64,000 bases of DNA, from assembly GCF_900129685.1 (NCBI RefSeq), contig NZ_FQWM01000001.1:372001-436000 (forward strand), read 5' to 3'. How positions within the stretch are numbered: the first letter of the stretch is position 1; every line of letters starts with the position of its first letter. Positions 26,627-36,564 of the stretch are shown here, piece by piece. The notes below the pieces were generated by a model. It was not told the DNA's origin. It ran no database searches and was given only the letters and a program-made list of their open reading frames with translations. The translations under genes were made by a program, and so were the position numbers. This DNA is from Cognatishimia maritima (GTDB taxonomy: Bacteria; Pseudomonadota; Alphaproteobacteria; Rhodobacterales; Rhodobacteraceae).

Positions 26627-27046
26627 TCATCTTAACGCTGTTGGCATGGTGCTATCCTCATCGACTTGGTCCCATGCATGCCCAAGGATCGACCATTTCC
26701 CTTCTGACTTAACAAGCAAGAAGGCGCTGATGTCTTGGTTTTCTTCTGAGCCGTTTTCGAGCATATCAGATCGCGCCAAGGCGACTGCGATATTGCCGAA
26801 GTGCATTATTTCTAGCGTGGCGGTATGCTCTTCAAAGCTTTTCAAATTCTTTATGGCTACCGCTTCCATCCGCTCGACAAAAGCTTCAACGGACTTCGGC
26901 TCAGCGGGCCTCGCGGCCCCGCATAGGATTGCGGAAGGGTGAAAGTCACGTCTAAATCGCTCCCAATCTGGGTTCGATTTTTCATCCCACCTCATGCCCT
27001 CAAAGTGGTCTAAGATCAGTTGGCTAATTGCATCTGTGTCCGACAT
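26627..27046 (-). CDS. SnoaL/NTF2-like small protein
   Basis: This 139-residue protein has the cone-shaped NTF2 pattern: helix with LILDHFEGMRWDEK, then FHPSAILCG, FVERMEAVAIKN, and closing strands SAFLLVKSEGKWSILGHAWDQV. It resembles DUF4440/SnoaL-like domains whose roles range from enzymes to binding modules. By eye the gene is richer in A+T than its neighbours, which together with its isolated position hints at acquisition. The 225-base gap on its downstream side (26402-26626) shows nothing recognisable. Confidence 0.7.
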   Translation of the reverse strand: MSDTDAISQLILDHFEGMRWDEKSNPDWERFRRDFHPSAILCGAARPAEPKSVEAFVERMEAVAIKNLKSFEEHTATLEIMHFGNIAVALARSDMLENGSEENQDISAFLLVKSEGKWSILGHAWDQVDEDSTMPTALR

Positions 27047-27113
27047 CTAATCCCCCCGCTATATCAGCGTCAGGAACCCAGTATAGCACAGTTGGCAATC
27101 TGAAGGGCGCTTC

Positions 27114-28601
27114 CTACTGCATCACCAGCTGCAAGAGCGCTGAAACTGGCGCAACGGTCACCGTGTTTGCGCGATCCTGCAAAGCCCAGCTGGCAAGCGC
27201 CGCAATCGTGCTGCTTTCAAGCCGCCCCATCATCAGAACCGCTTCGTTCTGGCGCGCCTTAAAGGCAGCTTGGTCAAAGAACCGGCGGATGACGACCTCT
27301 GTCTGCCCGCTTCCGTCAAAATCGCGGAACACGGTCGCCGTCCCAACGCCCTCGCGCAGGGCCAGCTTTTGCGACGTATTCAGCCCTTTGGGTTGAAACA
27401 CCAGACCGTGCCCGCTGCTAAGCGCATAGTCGATCACTTGATCCGCAATCTCTCGGGTGTCTTGAAGGCCGCCTTGCAACCCATCCATGATCGCGACGGC
27501 CTCTGGCACATTTGCGATCTGCGCGGTCAGGTTTAGCGATACATCACTTGGCGTCGCCCCGCTTGGCAGGTTGACCAGCGCCAGGACTTCAAATCCGGCA
27601 TCGCGCAATTTCTTGCTGCGCGTCGCGGCCCCTTCGGACAGGGCATCCACTGCAATGCTCAGAGGCAATGGAAAATCCGCCAGAGATTTCAACTCCGCCA
27701 CACCCGCCGCAGGGTTATCAAGCAAAACCACCGACATAATGGGCTTGCCCGCCACGTCTTCATACGGTGTGGCATAAGCAACAAGCGGCGGGTCCTCATG
27801 CAATTCTTTGCCGTTCACCTCGCCATTTTGCAGCGCGGCGCTCTCTGCAGGTTCAGCGCCCGCGTCCGCCACCGTTGGAAGGCGGGTTGAGCGGCGTTCA
27901 TCCGCACCCGCAAGCAGGCCCGGCACAGGCTGCAACAAGGATGGAGACTCCTCCGGTGCCGTCATTTCGGGCGCGACGTCCACCGTCACATCGACCGCAG
28001 GCGGCGTTTCTTCAGTGGCATCTGGTGTAATTTGCGCGGCCTCAGACGGCGGGGTCTGGGCTGGACCAGATTCGATGGCAACCTCGGGCTGCGGCGCCGC
28101 GTCTTCGGCGGTATCTGCACTGCCAAAGGCCTGCGTTTCGATGTCGGTCGGGCTGACCGGCTGCGCGGGATCAACAGAAATCGACGGCTCTGTCTCTTCG
28201 CCGGGCGTGGTGATCGGGCGTGCCTGTGGGTTTGGCAACACGGGTGTGTCTTCTTCCAACGCCACCTCTGCCGTCACATTTTCAATGGGCGCAACCGGGG
28301 CGTCTTCGACCTCAGCCGGGGCCGGTTTCGGCGCAGAGGTGACATCTGCCACGGGTGGTGAAACCTCGGTTTCGGCAGGGACTGGCGTTTGCGCTTGGCT
28401 GTCTGCTTCCACCGGCGCATCGGCGGCAGAGGCATCCGGAAAATCAGGCTCAGCGATGGCTGCAGGCTGTGTCGCAGCGGGTTCAGGCGCTTGCGGCACA
28501 GCCACGTCCGACGGCAGCGGCGTCACAAGCGAAAAGACGGCAGCCAGGAAAAGCCCAACGATTGAACCAAAGAAAAGCCCAGTGATTATCCCGCGAAACA
28601 T
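27114..28601 (-). CDS. YibQ-type divergent polysaccharide deacetylase family protein
   Basis: This 495-residue protein has an N-terminal membrane anchor (GLFFGSIVGLFLAAVFSLV). A long, low-complexity Ala/Pro/Glu/Thr linker extends to about residue 265, and a C-terminal domain beginning near PIMSVVLLDNPAAGVAEL. That domain matches the divergent polysaccharide deacetylase (YibQ) family, in which most metal-binding residues of the NodB fold are lost. It probably works in the periplasm, anchored to the inner membrane. It is divergent from trpG. Confidence 0.82.
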   Translation of the reverse strand: MFRGIITGLFFGSIVGLFLAAVFSLVTPLPSDVAVPQAPEPAATQPAAIAEPDFPDASAADAPVEADSQAQTPVPAETEVSPPVADVTSAPKPAPAEVEDAPVAPIENVTAEVALEEDTPVLPNPQARPITTPGEETEPSISVDPAQPVSPTDIETQAFGSADTAEDAAPQPEVAIESGPAQTPPSEAAQITPDATEETPPAVDVTVDVAPEMTAPEESPSLLQPVPGLLAGADERRSTRLPTVADAGAEPAESAALQNGEVNGKELHEDPPLVAYATPYEDVAGKPIMSVVLLDNPAAGVAELKSLADFPLPLSIAVDALSEGAATRSKKLRDAGFEVLALVNLPSGATPSDVSLNLTAQIANVPEAVAIMDGLQGGLQDTREIADQVIDYALSSGHGLVFQPKGLNTSQKLALREGVGTATVFRDFDGSGQTEVVIRRFFDQAAFKARQNEAVLMMGRLESSTIAALASWALQDRANTVTVAPVSALLQLVMQ

Positions 28602-28775
28602 TGCCCTTGCCCTCAGTCTTTTTGTCTACACCGATTTTTCATCGTCTTTTTCATGCTGCGGGGGTCCCCGCCCCTTGACCCTTTCGGCCAAGCCTGTCCA
28701 TTTATGATCTGACTATACCGCGACCATGGGCCGGGTTTATACCCTGTTCTTACACTGAGTGAAAAGAAAGACGTC

Positions 28776-29357
28776 ATGCTGCTTCTGATCGACAATTACG
28801 ACAGCTTTACCTACAACCTCGTGCACTATCTGGGCGAGTTGGGGGCCGACGTCAAAGTCTGGCGCAATGACGCGCTGACCACGCAGGACGCGATGGGGAT
28901 GAAGCCCGAAGGGATTTTGCTCTCGCCCGGTCCCTGCACACCTGATGATGCGGGTATTTGCCTTGCATTGGTCGAAGCGGCTGCTGAAACCAAAACCCCC
29001 TTGATGGGCGTCTGTTTAGGCCACCAATCCATCGGTCAGGCCTTTGGCGGCAAAGTTGTGCGCTGCCATGAGATCGTGCACGGCAAGATGGGGACGATGC
29101 ATCACCACAACAAAGGTCTGTTCAAAGGTCTGCCCTCGCCGTTTGAGGCCACTCGCTACCACTCACTCGTGGTAGAGCGCGAAACATTGCCCGACTGTCT
29201 GGAAATCACTGCAGAGCTGGAAGATGGCACCATCATGGGCCTGCAGCACAAAGAACTGCCGATCCAAGGCTGCCAGTTCCACCCTGAAAGCATCGCGTCA
29301 GAGCATGGCCATGCCATGCTGCAAAACTTCCTTGATATGATGAAGGTGCCAGCATGA
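28776..29357 (+). CDS. trpG: Anthranilate synthase component II (glutamine amidotransferase)
   Basis: This 193-residue class I amidotransferase has the catalytic Cys80 in [15 protein letters not shown] and the His/Glu pair in [13 protein letters not shown]. It supplies ammonia from glutamine to TrpE. The TrpG-specific [19 protein letters not shown] start is present. It overlaps trpD by ATGA. No Trp-rich leader was found in the 174 bases upstream. Confidence 0.95.
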   Translation: MLLLIDNYDSFTYNLVHYLGELGADVKVWRNDALTTQDAMGMKPEGILLSPGPCTPDDAGICLALVEAAAETKTPLMGVCLGHQSIGQAFGGKVVRCHEIVHGKMGTMHHHNKGLFKGLPSPFEATRYHSLVVERETLPDCLEITAELEDGTIMGLQHKELPIQGCQFHPESIASEHGHAMLQNFLDMMKVPA

Positions 29358-30376
29358 GTGACACGCTAAAACCGCTGATTGCCGCGGCCGCAGATGGCCC
29401 TTTGACGCGCGCGCAGGCAGAAGAAGCCTTTGAAATCCTTTTCAATGGGGATGCGACGCCCAGCCAGATCGGTGGTTTTCTCATGGCCTTGCGCACGCGC
29501 GGCGAAACCGTTGATGAATACGCTGCCGCAGCTGCAGTCATGCGCGCGAAATGCGTGCCGGTCAAAGCGCCCGCCGGGGTGATTGACATCGTGGGCACCG
29601 GCGGCTCTGGCAAACACACGCTGAATATCTCGACCGCCTCGATCTTTACCGTCGCCGGTGCGGGCGTGCCGGTGGCCAAACATGGCAATCGCAAAGCCAG
29701 CAGCAAATCTGGCACGGCGGATGTGCAAAGCGAGCTGGGCATCAATGTGATGGTTGGCGCAGAGGTGGTCGAAAAGGCGCTTCAAACCTGCGGCGTGGGC
29801 TTCATGATGGCCCCGATGCACCATCCGGCGATCAAACACGTGATGCCAACGCGATTGGAACTGGGCACCCGCACCATATTCAACATCCTCGGCCCGCTGA
29901 CCAACCCTGCCGGAGCGAAACGCCAAATCACAGGCGCGTTTTCCCGTGACCTGATCCGCCCGATGGCAGAAACCTTGGGCCAACTCGGCTCTGAACGGGC
30001 GTGGCTGGTTCATGGATCTGATGGCACGGATGAATTGACCATCACGGGTGTCAGCTATGTGTCGGCGCTGGAAACCGATGGCTCGGTTCGTGATTTCGAA
30101 TTGCATCCAGAAGAGGCTGGCCTGCCAGTACACCCGTTTGAAGAGACCGTTGGCGGCACACCCGAATTCAACGCAAACGCTCTGCGCGCTTTGTTAGATG
30201 GTGCGGAAGGGGCTTATCGCGATGCGGTTTTGCTGAACTCCGCAGCAGCACTGGTGATTTCTGACAAGGCAGACAACCTCAAGCAAGGCGTTGAAATTGC
30301 AAAAGAAAGCATCGATTCTGGCAAGGCCAAAGCCAAACTGGAATGCCTCGCAAAATTGACTTCGGAAGCGGTCTAA
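29354..30376 (+). CDS. trpD: Anthranilate phosphoribosyltransferase
   Basis: The protein has 340 residues. It has the PRPP-binding [16 protein letters not shown] motif, [16 protein letters not shown], and the anthranilate-site [16 protein letters not shown]. It transfers phosphoribose to anthranilate, the second step of tryptophan synthesis. The stop TAA is followed immediately by the ATG of a 35-codon ORF that leads into ung. Confidence 0.95.
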   Translation: MSDTLKPLIAAAADGPLTRAQAEEAFEILFNGDATPSQIGGFLMALRTRGETVDEYAAAAAVMRAKCVPVKAPAGVIDIVGTGGSGKHTLNISTASIFTVAGAGVPVAKHGNRKASSKSGTADVQSELGINVMVGAEVVEKALQTCGVGFMMAPMHHPAIKHVMPTRLELGTRTIFNILGPLTNPAGAKRQITGAFSRDLIRPMAETLGQLGSERAWLVHGSDGTDELTITGVSYVSALETDGSVRDFELHPEEAGLPVHPFEETVGGTPEFNANALRALLDGAEGAYRDAVLLNSAAALVISDKADNLKQGVEIAKESIDSGKAKAKLECLAKLTSEAV

Positions 30377-30484
30377 ATGAACGTAATTGGACAAATTGCA
30401 AAGCAATTTGGCCCGCACCCGCCCGCACCCAAGGCGGGTGCATTCGCACGCACCACGGGCAGGCGCAGGCGAACCTTGTTGTGA
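30377..30484 (+). CDS. 35-codon ORF bridging trpD and ung (candidate)
   Basis: The ATG directly follows the trpD TAA with no gap, and the frame (MNVIGQIAKQFGPHPPAPKA..., ending in an Arg-rich RRRRTLL) stops at a TGA that overlaps the ung GTG as GTGA. A purine-rich GGAAGCGG inside the trpD end could be its SD. It contains two small repeats (AAATTGC/GCAATTT and GCACCC/GGGTGC). Junctions on both sides suggest translational coupling; the product itself looks non-descript. Confidence 0.35.
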   Translation: MNVIGQIAKQFGPHPPAPKAGAFARTTGRRRRTLL

Positions 30485-31125
30485 CTGTCCCCAAGAACTG
30501 GACCCACTTGCCTTTCTTTGCATCTGATGTCGCGACGATCGAAGCTCATGTCGCTGCAGACGCCAGAGACATCCTACCGCCAGCGTATCAACGCTTCGCC
30601 GCGCTTGATGCCTGCGCGCCTGAGAAAGTTCGTGTTGTAATCCTCGGCCAAGACCCCTACCCGACACCCGGACACGCCCACGGACTTGCCTTTTCCGTGG
30701 AACCAGACGTGCGCCCTCTGCCACGCAGTCTCACCAACATCTACAAAGAGATGGTCGAAGACCTCGGCGCAGCGCCCTTAAATGGTGACCTGCGCGGCTG
30801 GGCCGCACAAGGTGTGCTGCTACTGAACACAGTGCTCTCTGTCCCAGCTGGAGAGGCCAACGGCCACAAAGACCTTGGCTGGCAAACGTTAGCGCACCAA
30901 GTCCTTGCAGACGTCTCGCAAAAACCCACCGCCTTTGTCCTCTGGGGCAAACAGGCGCAAAACTTGGCAAAGCATATTCACCCCGGGGATCATTTGATGA
31001 TAGAAACCGCCCATCCCTCGCCGCTTTCGGCGCGGCGCGGTTTCTTTGGCTCCCGGCCATTTTCGCGTATCAACACTTGGCTTGCCGACCGCGGTGAGCA
31101 ACCGATCGACTGGACCTTGCAATGA
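30481..31125 (+). CDS. ung: Uracil-DNA glycosylase (family 1)
   Basis: The GTG at 30481 ([13 protein letters not shown], 214 residues) is chosen because the family starts here; the in-frame extension upstream is not family-like. The water-activating motif [13 protein letters not shown] (Asp58) and the C-terminal [13 protein letters not shown] are intact. It excises uracil from DNA. Its stop overlaps the trpC ATG (ATGA), placing a repair gene inside the trp operon. Confidence 0.92.
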   Translation: MTVPKNWTHLPFFASDVATIEAHVAADARDILPPAYQRFAALDACAPEKVRVVILGQDPYPTPGHAHGLAFSVEPDVRPLPRSLTNIYKEMVEDLGAAPLNGDLRGWAAQGVLLLNTVLSVPAGEANGHKDLGWQTLAHQVLADVSQKPTAFVLWGKQAQNLAKHIHPGDHLMIETAHPSPLSARRGFFGSRPFSRINTWLADRGEQPIDWTLQ

Positions 31126-31934
31126 CCATCACCGTTCTGGACAAAATCAAAGCCTATAAGCTGGAAGAAGTCGCCGCCGACAAAGCCGCAAAACCCTTTG
31201 CCGCTGTCGAAGCCGAAGCCCGAGCCGCCAGCCCAACCCGTGGCTTTGCGAATGCTTTGATCGAGGCCTCCAAAACCGGCTATGGCCTGATCGCCGAAGT
31301 CAAAAAAGCCAGCCCCTCCAAAGGTTTGATCCGCGAAGACTTCAACCCACCCGCTCTGGCCAAAGCCTATGAAGACGGCGGCGCGACCTGCCTGTCGGTC
31401 CTGACAGACACGCCATCTTTCCAAGGCGCAAAAGACTTCTTGGTACAAGCCCGCGAAGCGACAAACCTGCCCGCCCTGCGCAAAGACTTTATGTATGACA
31501 CCTATCAGGTCGCCGAGGCACGCGCCTTGGGGGCTGACTGTATCCTGATCATCATGGCCTCTGTCTCTGATGCGCAAGCGCAAGAACTGGAAAGCGCGGC
31601 TTTTGAATGGGGCATGGATGTGCTGCTGGAAGTGCATGACGCCGAAGAACTTGAACGGGCATGCGAACTGAAATCGCCTTTGATGGGCATCAACAACCGC
31701 AATCTCAAAACCTTTGAAACCACGCTCGACACCACGCGCATCCTATCGAAAGATGTCCCAGACGACCGTCTGATCGTCTGCGAAAGCGGCTTGTTCACAC
31801 CTGACGACCTGTCAGACATGGCACGCCACAACGCGCGGACCTTCCTCATCGGCGAAAGTCTGATGCGTCAGGCCGATGTCACTGCGGCGACCAAAGCGAT
31901 CCTAGCCAATCCCCTGATGCCGGAGAACATCTGA
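31122..31934 (+). CDS. trpC: Indole-3-glycerol phosphate synthase
   Basis: This 270-residue (βα)8 barrel has [13 protein letters not shown] (catalytic Lys and Glu region), [17 protein letters not shown] and [11 protein letters not shown], then VCESGL. It converts carboxyphenylamino-deoxyribulose phosphate to indoleglycerol phosphate. It overlaps ung upstream and moaC downstream (TGATG), so the run trpG to moeA behaves as one transcript. Confidence 0.95.
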   Translation: MTITVLDKIKAYKLEEVAADKAAKPFAAVEAEARAASPTRGFANALIEASKTGYGLIAEVKKASPSKGLIREDFNPPALAKAYEDGGATCLSVLTDTPSFQGAKDFLVQAREATNLPALRKDFMYDTYQVAEARALGADCILIIMASVSDAQAQELESAAFEWGMDVLLEVHDAEELERACELKSPLMGINNRNLKTFETTLDTTRILSKDVPDDRLIVCESGLFTPDDLSDMARHNARTFLIGESLMRQADVTAATKAILANPLMPENI

Positions 31935-32419
31935 TGGCAGACACCAAGGGTCTCACCCATTTTGACGCCAAGGGCGAGGCGCATATGGTCGATGTCACAG
32001 ACAAGGCTGTGACGGACCGTATCGCGACCGCTGTTGGTCACGTTAAGATGAACAAAGAAACCTTTGATATCATTGCTGACGGCCGCGCCAAGAAGGGCGA
32101 TGTTCTGGCGGTTGCACAACTGGCGGGCATCATGGGCGCCAAACAATGCAGCACGCTTATTCCGCTTTGCCATCCGCTTCCTATCACCAAAGTCTCTGTT
32201 GATCTGACCATGAACGCCGATCTGCCCGGAGTCGACATCACCGCCACCGTGAAAACCACCGGCCAGACGGGCGTCGAAATGGAAGCGCTGACCGCGGTTA
32301 ATGTCGCTGCGCTGACGGTTTATGACATGACAAAAGCCGTCGACAAAACCATGGAAATCGGCGGTATCCGCGTGGTTTTGAAAGACGGCGGAAAGTCGGG
32401 CCGGTTCGAAGCCAAATGA
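31934..32419 (+). CDS. moaC: Cyclic pyranopterin monophosphate synthase
   Basis: The protein has 161 residues. It has the signature [12 protein letters not shown] and the catalytic-site segment [21 protein letters not shown] with [11 protein letters not shown]. With MoaA it makes cyclic pyranopterin, the first molybdenum-cofactor step. Its ATG overlaps the trpC stop and its end overlaps moeA (ATGA). Confidence 0.95.
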   Translation: MADTKGLTHFDAKGEAHMVDVTDKAVTDRIATAVGHVKMNKETFDIIADGRAKKGDVLAVAQLAGIMGAKQCSTLIPLCHPLPITKVSVDLTMNADLPGVDITATVKTTGQTGVEMEALTAVNVAALTVYDMTKAVDKTMEIGGIRVVLKDGGKSGRFEAK

Positions 32420-33591
32420 TCTCGGTCGCCGACGCCCTCACCCATTTATTTGATCTGGCAAAACCGCTGAAAACAGAGGTCGTGCCACTCAAACACGCCA
32501 ACGGTCGGGTTTTGGCGAAGGACACCGTCGCGCGCCGCGATCAACCGCCTTTCTCTGCCTCTGCCATGGATGGCTATGCAGTGCGAAATGCGGATGTCTC
32601 CCCCGGCGCGACGCTGACTGTAATTGGCGAAAGCGCGGCGGGGCATAGATTTGACGGGGCTATCCAACCCGGCGAATGTGTGCGTATTTTCACCGGTGCG
32701 CCGCTGCCCAATGGGGCTGACCGCATCGTCATCCAAGAGGACGTGACCGCAACGGGCACGCAGATTACAATTGGCGACACGCTCGACAGCAACGCCTATG
32801 TCCGCGCCAAAGGGTTTGACTTCAAAGACGGCGAGGTTGTCGCCGCCCCGAAGGTGCTTCGCCCGGCAGACATCGCCCTGCTCGCCGCGATGAACATTGC
32901 CGAAGTCACCGTCACGCGCCGCCCCAAGGTTGCGATCCTGTCTACGGGCGATGAGTTGGTCATGCCGGGCGAAACACCAACCGAAGACCAGATCATCGCA
33001 TCCAACAGCTTTGGCCTTTACGCCATGCTCAAGGACATCGGTGCCGACCCGCGCCTACTGCCCATCACACGCGACACGAAAGACAGCCTGAAAATGGCCT
33101 TTTCTCTGGCGCAAGATGCTGATCTCCTCGTCACCATCGGCGGTGCCTCTGTGGGCGACCATGACCTTGTGGGTGAGGTCGCTGCAGACCTCGGCATGCA
33201 GCGCAGTTTCTACAAAATCGCAATGCGGCCCGGCAAACCCCTGATGGCGGGACGCCTCAGCAATGGTGCCATGATGATTGGCCTTCCCGGGAACCCTGTG
33301 TCTGCCATGGTTTGCGGCAAGATCTTTCTGGAACCGGTTCTGCAAGCCTTGCTTGGTCTTGGTCACGCCCCCGCGCCAGAATTTACCGCCCCTTTGGCAG
33401 CTGATGTCGCCACCAATGGCCCCCGCGAACATTATATGCGCGCCAAACTTGACGCCGGCCAAGTCACAGTTTTTGATCGCCAAGACAGCGCTCTTCTCAG
33501 CGTGCTTGCAAAGGCCAATTGCCTCGTGATCCGTCCGCCGCATGACCCTGCGCGCAAAGCTGGCGAAATCATGCGCTGCGTCGCGATCTAA
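32416..33591 (+). CDS. moeA: Molybdopterin molybdenumtransferase
   Basis: This 391-residue protein has the MoeA domains in order: N-terminal linker with SAMDGYAV, the MoCF-binding core ([12 protein letters not shown] and [11 protein letters not shown]) and the C-terminal β domain after about residue 320. It inserts molybdate into molybdopterin-AMP. It overlaps moaC by four bases and is followed by a dispersed-repeat copy before lexA. Confidence 0.94.
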   Translation: MISVADALTHLFDLAKPLKTEVVPLKHANGRVLAKDTVARRDQPPFSASAMDGYAVRNADVSPGATLTVIGESAAGHRFDGAIQPGECVRIFTGAPLPNGADRIVIQEDVTATGTQITIGDTLDSNAYVRAKGFDFKDGEVVAAPKVLRPADIALLAAMNIAEVTVTRRPKVAILSTGDELVMPGETPTEDQIIASNSFGLYAMLKDIGADPRLLPITRDTKDSLKMAFSLAQDADLLVTIGGASVGDHDLVGEVAADLGMQRSFYKIAMRPGKPLMAGRLSNGAMMIGLPGNPVSAMVCGKIFLEPVLQALLGLGHAPAPEFTAPLAADVATNGPREHYMRAKLDAGQVTVFDRQDSALLSVLAKANCLVIRPPHDPARKAGEIMRCVAI

Positions 33592-33601
33592 TACCGCTCC
33601 T

Positions 33602-33634
33602 TTCATCTTTCCCAAAATACTTCCGCCGGAGGCA
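33602..33634. repeat. Dispersed intergenic repeat, copy A
   Basis: The core TCATCTTTCCCAAAATACTT plus CCGCCGGAGGCA recurs at 61298-61328 with 28 of 32 positions matching. Here it lies right after the moeA stop. I recall similar strings (AAAATACTCCCGCCGG) in many Rhodobacteraceae intergenic regions, but this was not searched. Confidence 0.6.
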
Positions 33635-33683
33635 ACCCACGGTCACAACGCTACGCCGCACATTGTGAACAAACCGCTAACGG

Positions 33684-33712
33684 TTGACACAAAACGAGAA
33701 CAAGACTAGAAC
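33684..33712 (+). promoter_or_regulatory. lexA promoter with embedded LexA box
   Basis: A consensus -35 TTGACA (33684-33689) and a TAGAAC -10 (33707-33712) are 17 bases apart. The alphaproteobacterial SOS box GAAC-N7-GAAC occupies 33698-33712 and covers the -10, so bound LexA would block its own promoter. Confidence 0.9.
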
Positions 33713-33743
33713 AAACGCAAAATATAGTGTTGAGGGCGTGCAG

Positions 33744-34442
33744 ATGCTGACCAAAAAACAACGTGATCTATTGGAATTTATCCACAAGCGGCTCCAGAAA
33801 AACGGCGTGCCGCCCAGCTTTGATGAAATGAAAGACGCGCTGGATTTGCGGTCCAAATCGGGCATTCACCGGTTGATCACTGCGCTTGAAGAACGCGGTT
33901 TCATTCGCCGCCTTGCGCATCGTGCCCGCGCCATTGAAATCGTGAAACTGCCCGAAGACATGTCACAACCAAAAGGCTTTCAGCCCAAGGTCATCGACGG
34001 GCCCCATCCCTCGCCAGCCCAGCCCGCCAACGTCACCCCGGATGAGGTGCAGCTTTTTGCGCGCGAACTTCCTGTGATGGGGCGTATCGCGGCGGGTGTT
34101 CCAATTGAGGCGATCAGCCATGTCGACCACCATGTGGCGGTGCCGGGCCAGATGCTGAAAACCGGCGGACAGCACTATGCGCTTGAGGTGCACGGCGATT
34201 CCATGATCGAGGCCGGGATCAACGACGGCGACATTGTAATTCTGCGTGAAACTGCGACGGCCGATAACGGTGATATCGTTGTGGCTCTCATCGAAGATGA
34301 GGAAGCGACCTTGAAAACCTACCACCGCAAAGGTGGCTCGATCGCGCTTGAAGCGGCCAATCCGGCCTATGAAACCCGCGTGTTTTCCGAAGATCAGGTC
34401 AAGGTTCAGGGGCGTCTCGTCGGCCTGATCCGCAGCTATTGA
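33744..34442 (+). CDS. lexA: SOS repressor LexA
   Basis: The ATG at 33744 ([15 protein letters not shown]) gives 232 residues. The N-terminal winged helix ([26 protein letters not shown]) recognises GAAC repeats. The C-terminal S24 protease domain has the Ala117-Gly118 cleavage site (GRIAAGVP) and the Ser153/Lys191 dyad (GDSM and ATLKTY). A LexA box overlaps its promoter. The 3' end overlaps comEC on the other strand by 7 bases. Confidence 0.96.
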   Translation: MLTKKQRDLLEFIHKRLQKNGVPPSFDEMKDALDLRSKSGIHRLITALEERGFIRRLAHRARAIEIVKLPEDMSQPKGFQPKVIDGPHPSPAQPANVTPDEVQLFARELPVMGRIAAGVPIEAISHVDHHVAVPGQMLKTGGQHYALEVHGDSMIEAGINDGDIVILRETATADNGDIVVALIEDEEATLKTYHRKGGSIALEAANPAYETRVFSEDQVKVQGRLVGLIRSY

Positions 34443-36484
34443 TCAACGTCCAGCCGTTGCGTTTTCGGGGACCAAAGCCGGTCCCCGCGCGATTGGGCGA
34501 CCGTTCGCGTGACGATGGCGTCGTCCGAAAAATAAAGCGCAACAGCACCTGTTTTGGCTAAAGTTTGCGGGTCAAAAATCAAGCAAGGTCCAGACAGGGT
34601 GGCAGGCAGATCGGCCACGACAATCTCTGCCTTGGAACAGGCGGATAGCTGGGCCGCACCTGTTTTGCCTTGGTAATGCGTGATACGCCCCGCCGTAAGT
34701 TCCGCCTCAAAAACACCTTTCTGCACCATCGGCAACTGCGCCGCTGCCTGCATCTGATCGGCTGCGTCTCCGTCATTTTCCAACCAATTCTGTGCGATAA
34801 ATCCTTGGCCTCGTCCCTTGCTCAGGGCGCGGCCAGCGTTGGTCATCACGCCGATCAATTTGCCATCTTCAGAGATCAACACATCCGGGCGAACGACCTG
34901 TGACCAAGTGAAAAAGCATGCCATCAAGATGACCGCCCCACCCCATCTCAGCGCGCCCTGCCAAAGGATCAACCAGCACCCGGCGATGCTGATCAGCGGC
35001 AAGATAAAGCCTTGCGGCGTTGGAATCGGAATGCGCGCGCCCTCTAGGTCACTGACCCAATGGGCGATGAACAATATCCAGCGCAGCCCTGCCCCCATCA
35101 CTGTAAAGCCAATGCCCTCCAGCCCAAATGCCGACAGGACCGCCGCCAAAACCGCACCCGGAATGACCACCATCCCCATGACCGGCACCGCAGTGACATT
35201 GGCAAGCAAGCCGTAGCTAGCCCATTGGTTGAAATGCGCCGCTGCAAAAGGTGCCGTTGCCAGTCCGGCCACCAAAGAGGACATAACGACTGCTAAGATG
35301 TTTCGCTGCCATGCCTTTAGACCAATGTCGGGCGCGTCGCGCATCGCCCCAAAGACAGCGACCAATGCCGCCGTCGCTGCGAATGACATCTGAAACCCCG
35401 GAGACAGCAGACTTGATGGACTGATCACCAGCACAATCAGCGCCGCGATGGCCACGGCGCGCAATGTCAACGCGCGGCGATCCAAACTGACGGCAATCAA
35501 AGCAACGGCCGCCATGATATAAGCGCGCTGCGTGGCGATGCTGGCCCCAGAAAGCAGAAGGTACAATGTCGCCCCGCCCAAGGCCAAAAGCGCGGCAATT
35601 TTTTTGACCGGCAGACGCAACGCCCGCGGCGGATAAAGTGCGAGCGCATAGCGGACCGTTGCAAATAAAAACCCGGCGAGAAGGCCCATGTGCAGGCCTG
35701 AAATCGCCAGAAGATGTGCAAGATTTGAATGCCTGAGCGCCTCAATCCCGTCTTGCGAAAAATCACTGCGATCCCCGGTTGTCACTGCGGCGGCAATTCC
35801 GCCGACATCTCCGCCGAGCGCTGCCGACACGTGGCGGGCCAGACGCCATCGCAAACGCGAAAGCCCAGTGTCTTCCGGCGCAGCCATCTCAAGCACTGGC
35901 GTGCGCGTGTACCCCACCGCGCCAAGCTGCATAAACCAAGCGTGCCGTTGGAAATCAAATCCATCGGGCTCAACCGGGCCACCGGGGGCAGAAAGATGTC
36001 CGGTCAGCCCAACATATTGTCCGGGCATAGGCGTAAACCAATCCTGTGGACCGTGCAGCGAAACACGTACATGTTTCGGAGTCCGCGCGTTGTCCACCTC
36101 ATCCAGAAGCACCTGATCCAAAGTCAGCCGCAGCGCATGGGAACTTGAGCGGTCAATTGCGATGACCCGCCCATAAACCGGACCATAATAGTGAAATGCC
36201 AATCGGGGCGTGGTGTTCCTGCTGGCATCAAGTGCTGCATAGCCCCAGCCGAACAGGATCAACAGCGGGAACAATGCCAGAGCGCCCTGCGTGCCGCGCC
36301 GATAGATTACACCGACAAGCACAACGATGGTGCTGATCAATGCGCCCCAGACCAACCGCATATCAGGTTCCGACCGCGCTGCGAAATACGCCCCGATCCC
36401 AAGCGCGAAACACACCGCTCCCCAGGGAAACAAATGCCCATGCTGGCGCAGCAGTTGGGTTTTCATCCAGGTCAAAGGTGGCAA
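34436..36484 (-). CDS. comEC: ComEC/Rec2-family DNA uptake channel protein
   Basis: The protein has 682 residues, with an N-terminal helix pair, a DUF4131 region with [18 protein letters not shown], then the competence helices with [15 protein letters not shown] and [16 protein letters not shown] soluble C-terminal tail lacks the complete metallo-β-lactamase part found in Firmicutes ComEC. It is the inner-membrane channel for incoming single-stranded DNA, used in transformation and, in Rhodobacterales, in gene-transfer-agent DNA uptake. The TTG at 36484 has an AGAGGA SD six bases upstream; ATG 36466 is the alternative. Confidence 0.9.
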   Translation of the reverse strand: MPPLTWMKTQLLRQHGHLFPWGAVCFALGIGAYFAARSEPDMRLVWGALISTIVVLVGVIYRRGTQGALALFPLLILFGWGYAALDASRNTTPRLAFHYYGPVYGRVIAIDRSSSHALRLTLDQVLLDEVDNARTPKHVRVSLHGPQDWFTPMPGQYVGLTGHLSAPGGPVEPDGFDFQRHAWFMQLGAVGYTRTPVLEMAAPEDTGLSRLRWRLARHVSAALGGDVGGIAAAVTTGDRSDFSQDGIEALRHSNLAHLLAISGLHMGLLAGFLFATVRYALALYPPRALRLPVKKIAALLALGGATLYLLLSGASIATQRAYIMAAVALIAVSLDRRALTLRAVAIAALIVLVISPSSLLSPGFQMSFAATAALVAVFGAMRDAPDIGLKAWQRNILAVVMSSLVAGLATAPFAAAHFNQWASYGLLANVTAVPVMGMVVIPGAVLAAVLSAFGLEGIGFTVMGAGLRWILFIAHWVSDLEGARIPIPTPQGFILPLISIAGCWLILWQGALRWGGAVILMACFFTWSQVVRPDVLISEDGKLIGVMTNAGRALSKGRGQGFIAQNWLENDGDAADQMQAAAQLPMVQKGVFEAELTAGRITHYQGKTGAAQLSACSKAEIVVADLPATLSGPCLIFDPQTLAKTGAVALYFSDDAIVTRTVAQSRGDRLWSPKTQRLDVDQ

Positions 36485-36564
36485 GGCTTGTCCTCTTTCC
36501 CGGTGGCGGTTAGACAGGCGACAACATTAAATCCTCTCTTGGTTATTGAAAGGTTAAGCCTGTC

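Noticed and set aside
28602-28775. A tryptophan leader peptide before trpG (and before trpE)
   Set aside because: The short ORFs present contain no Trp codons, and trpE follows ppiD by only 11 bases.
30343-30480. A longer N-terminus for Ung starting at 30343
   Set aside because: It overlaps the trpD 3' end, is not family-like, and the GTG at 30481 aligns with the expected start.
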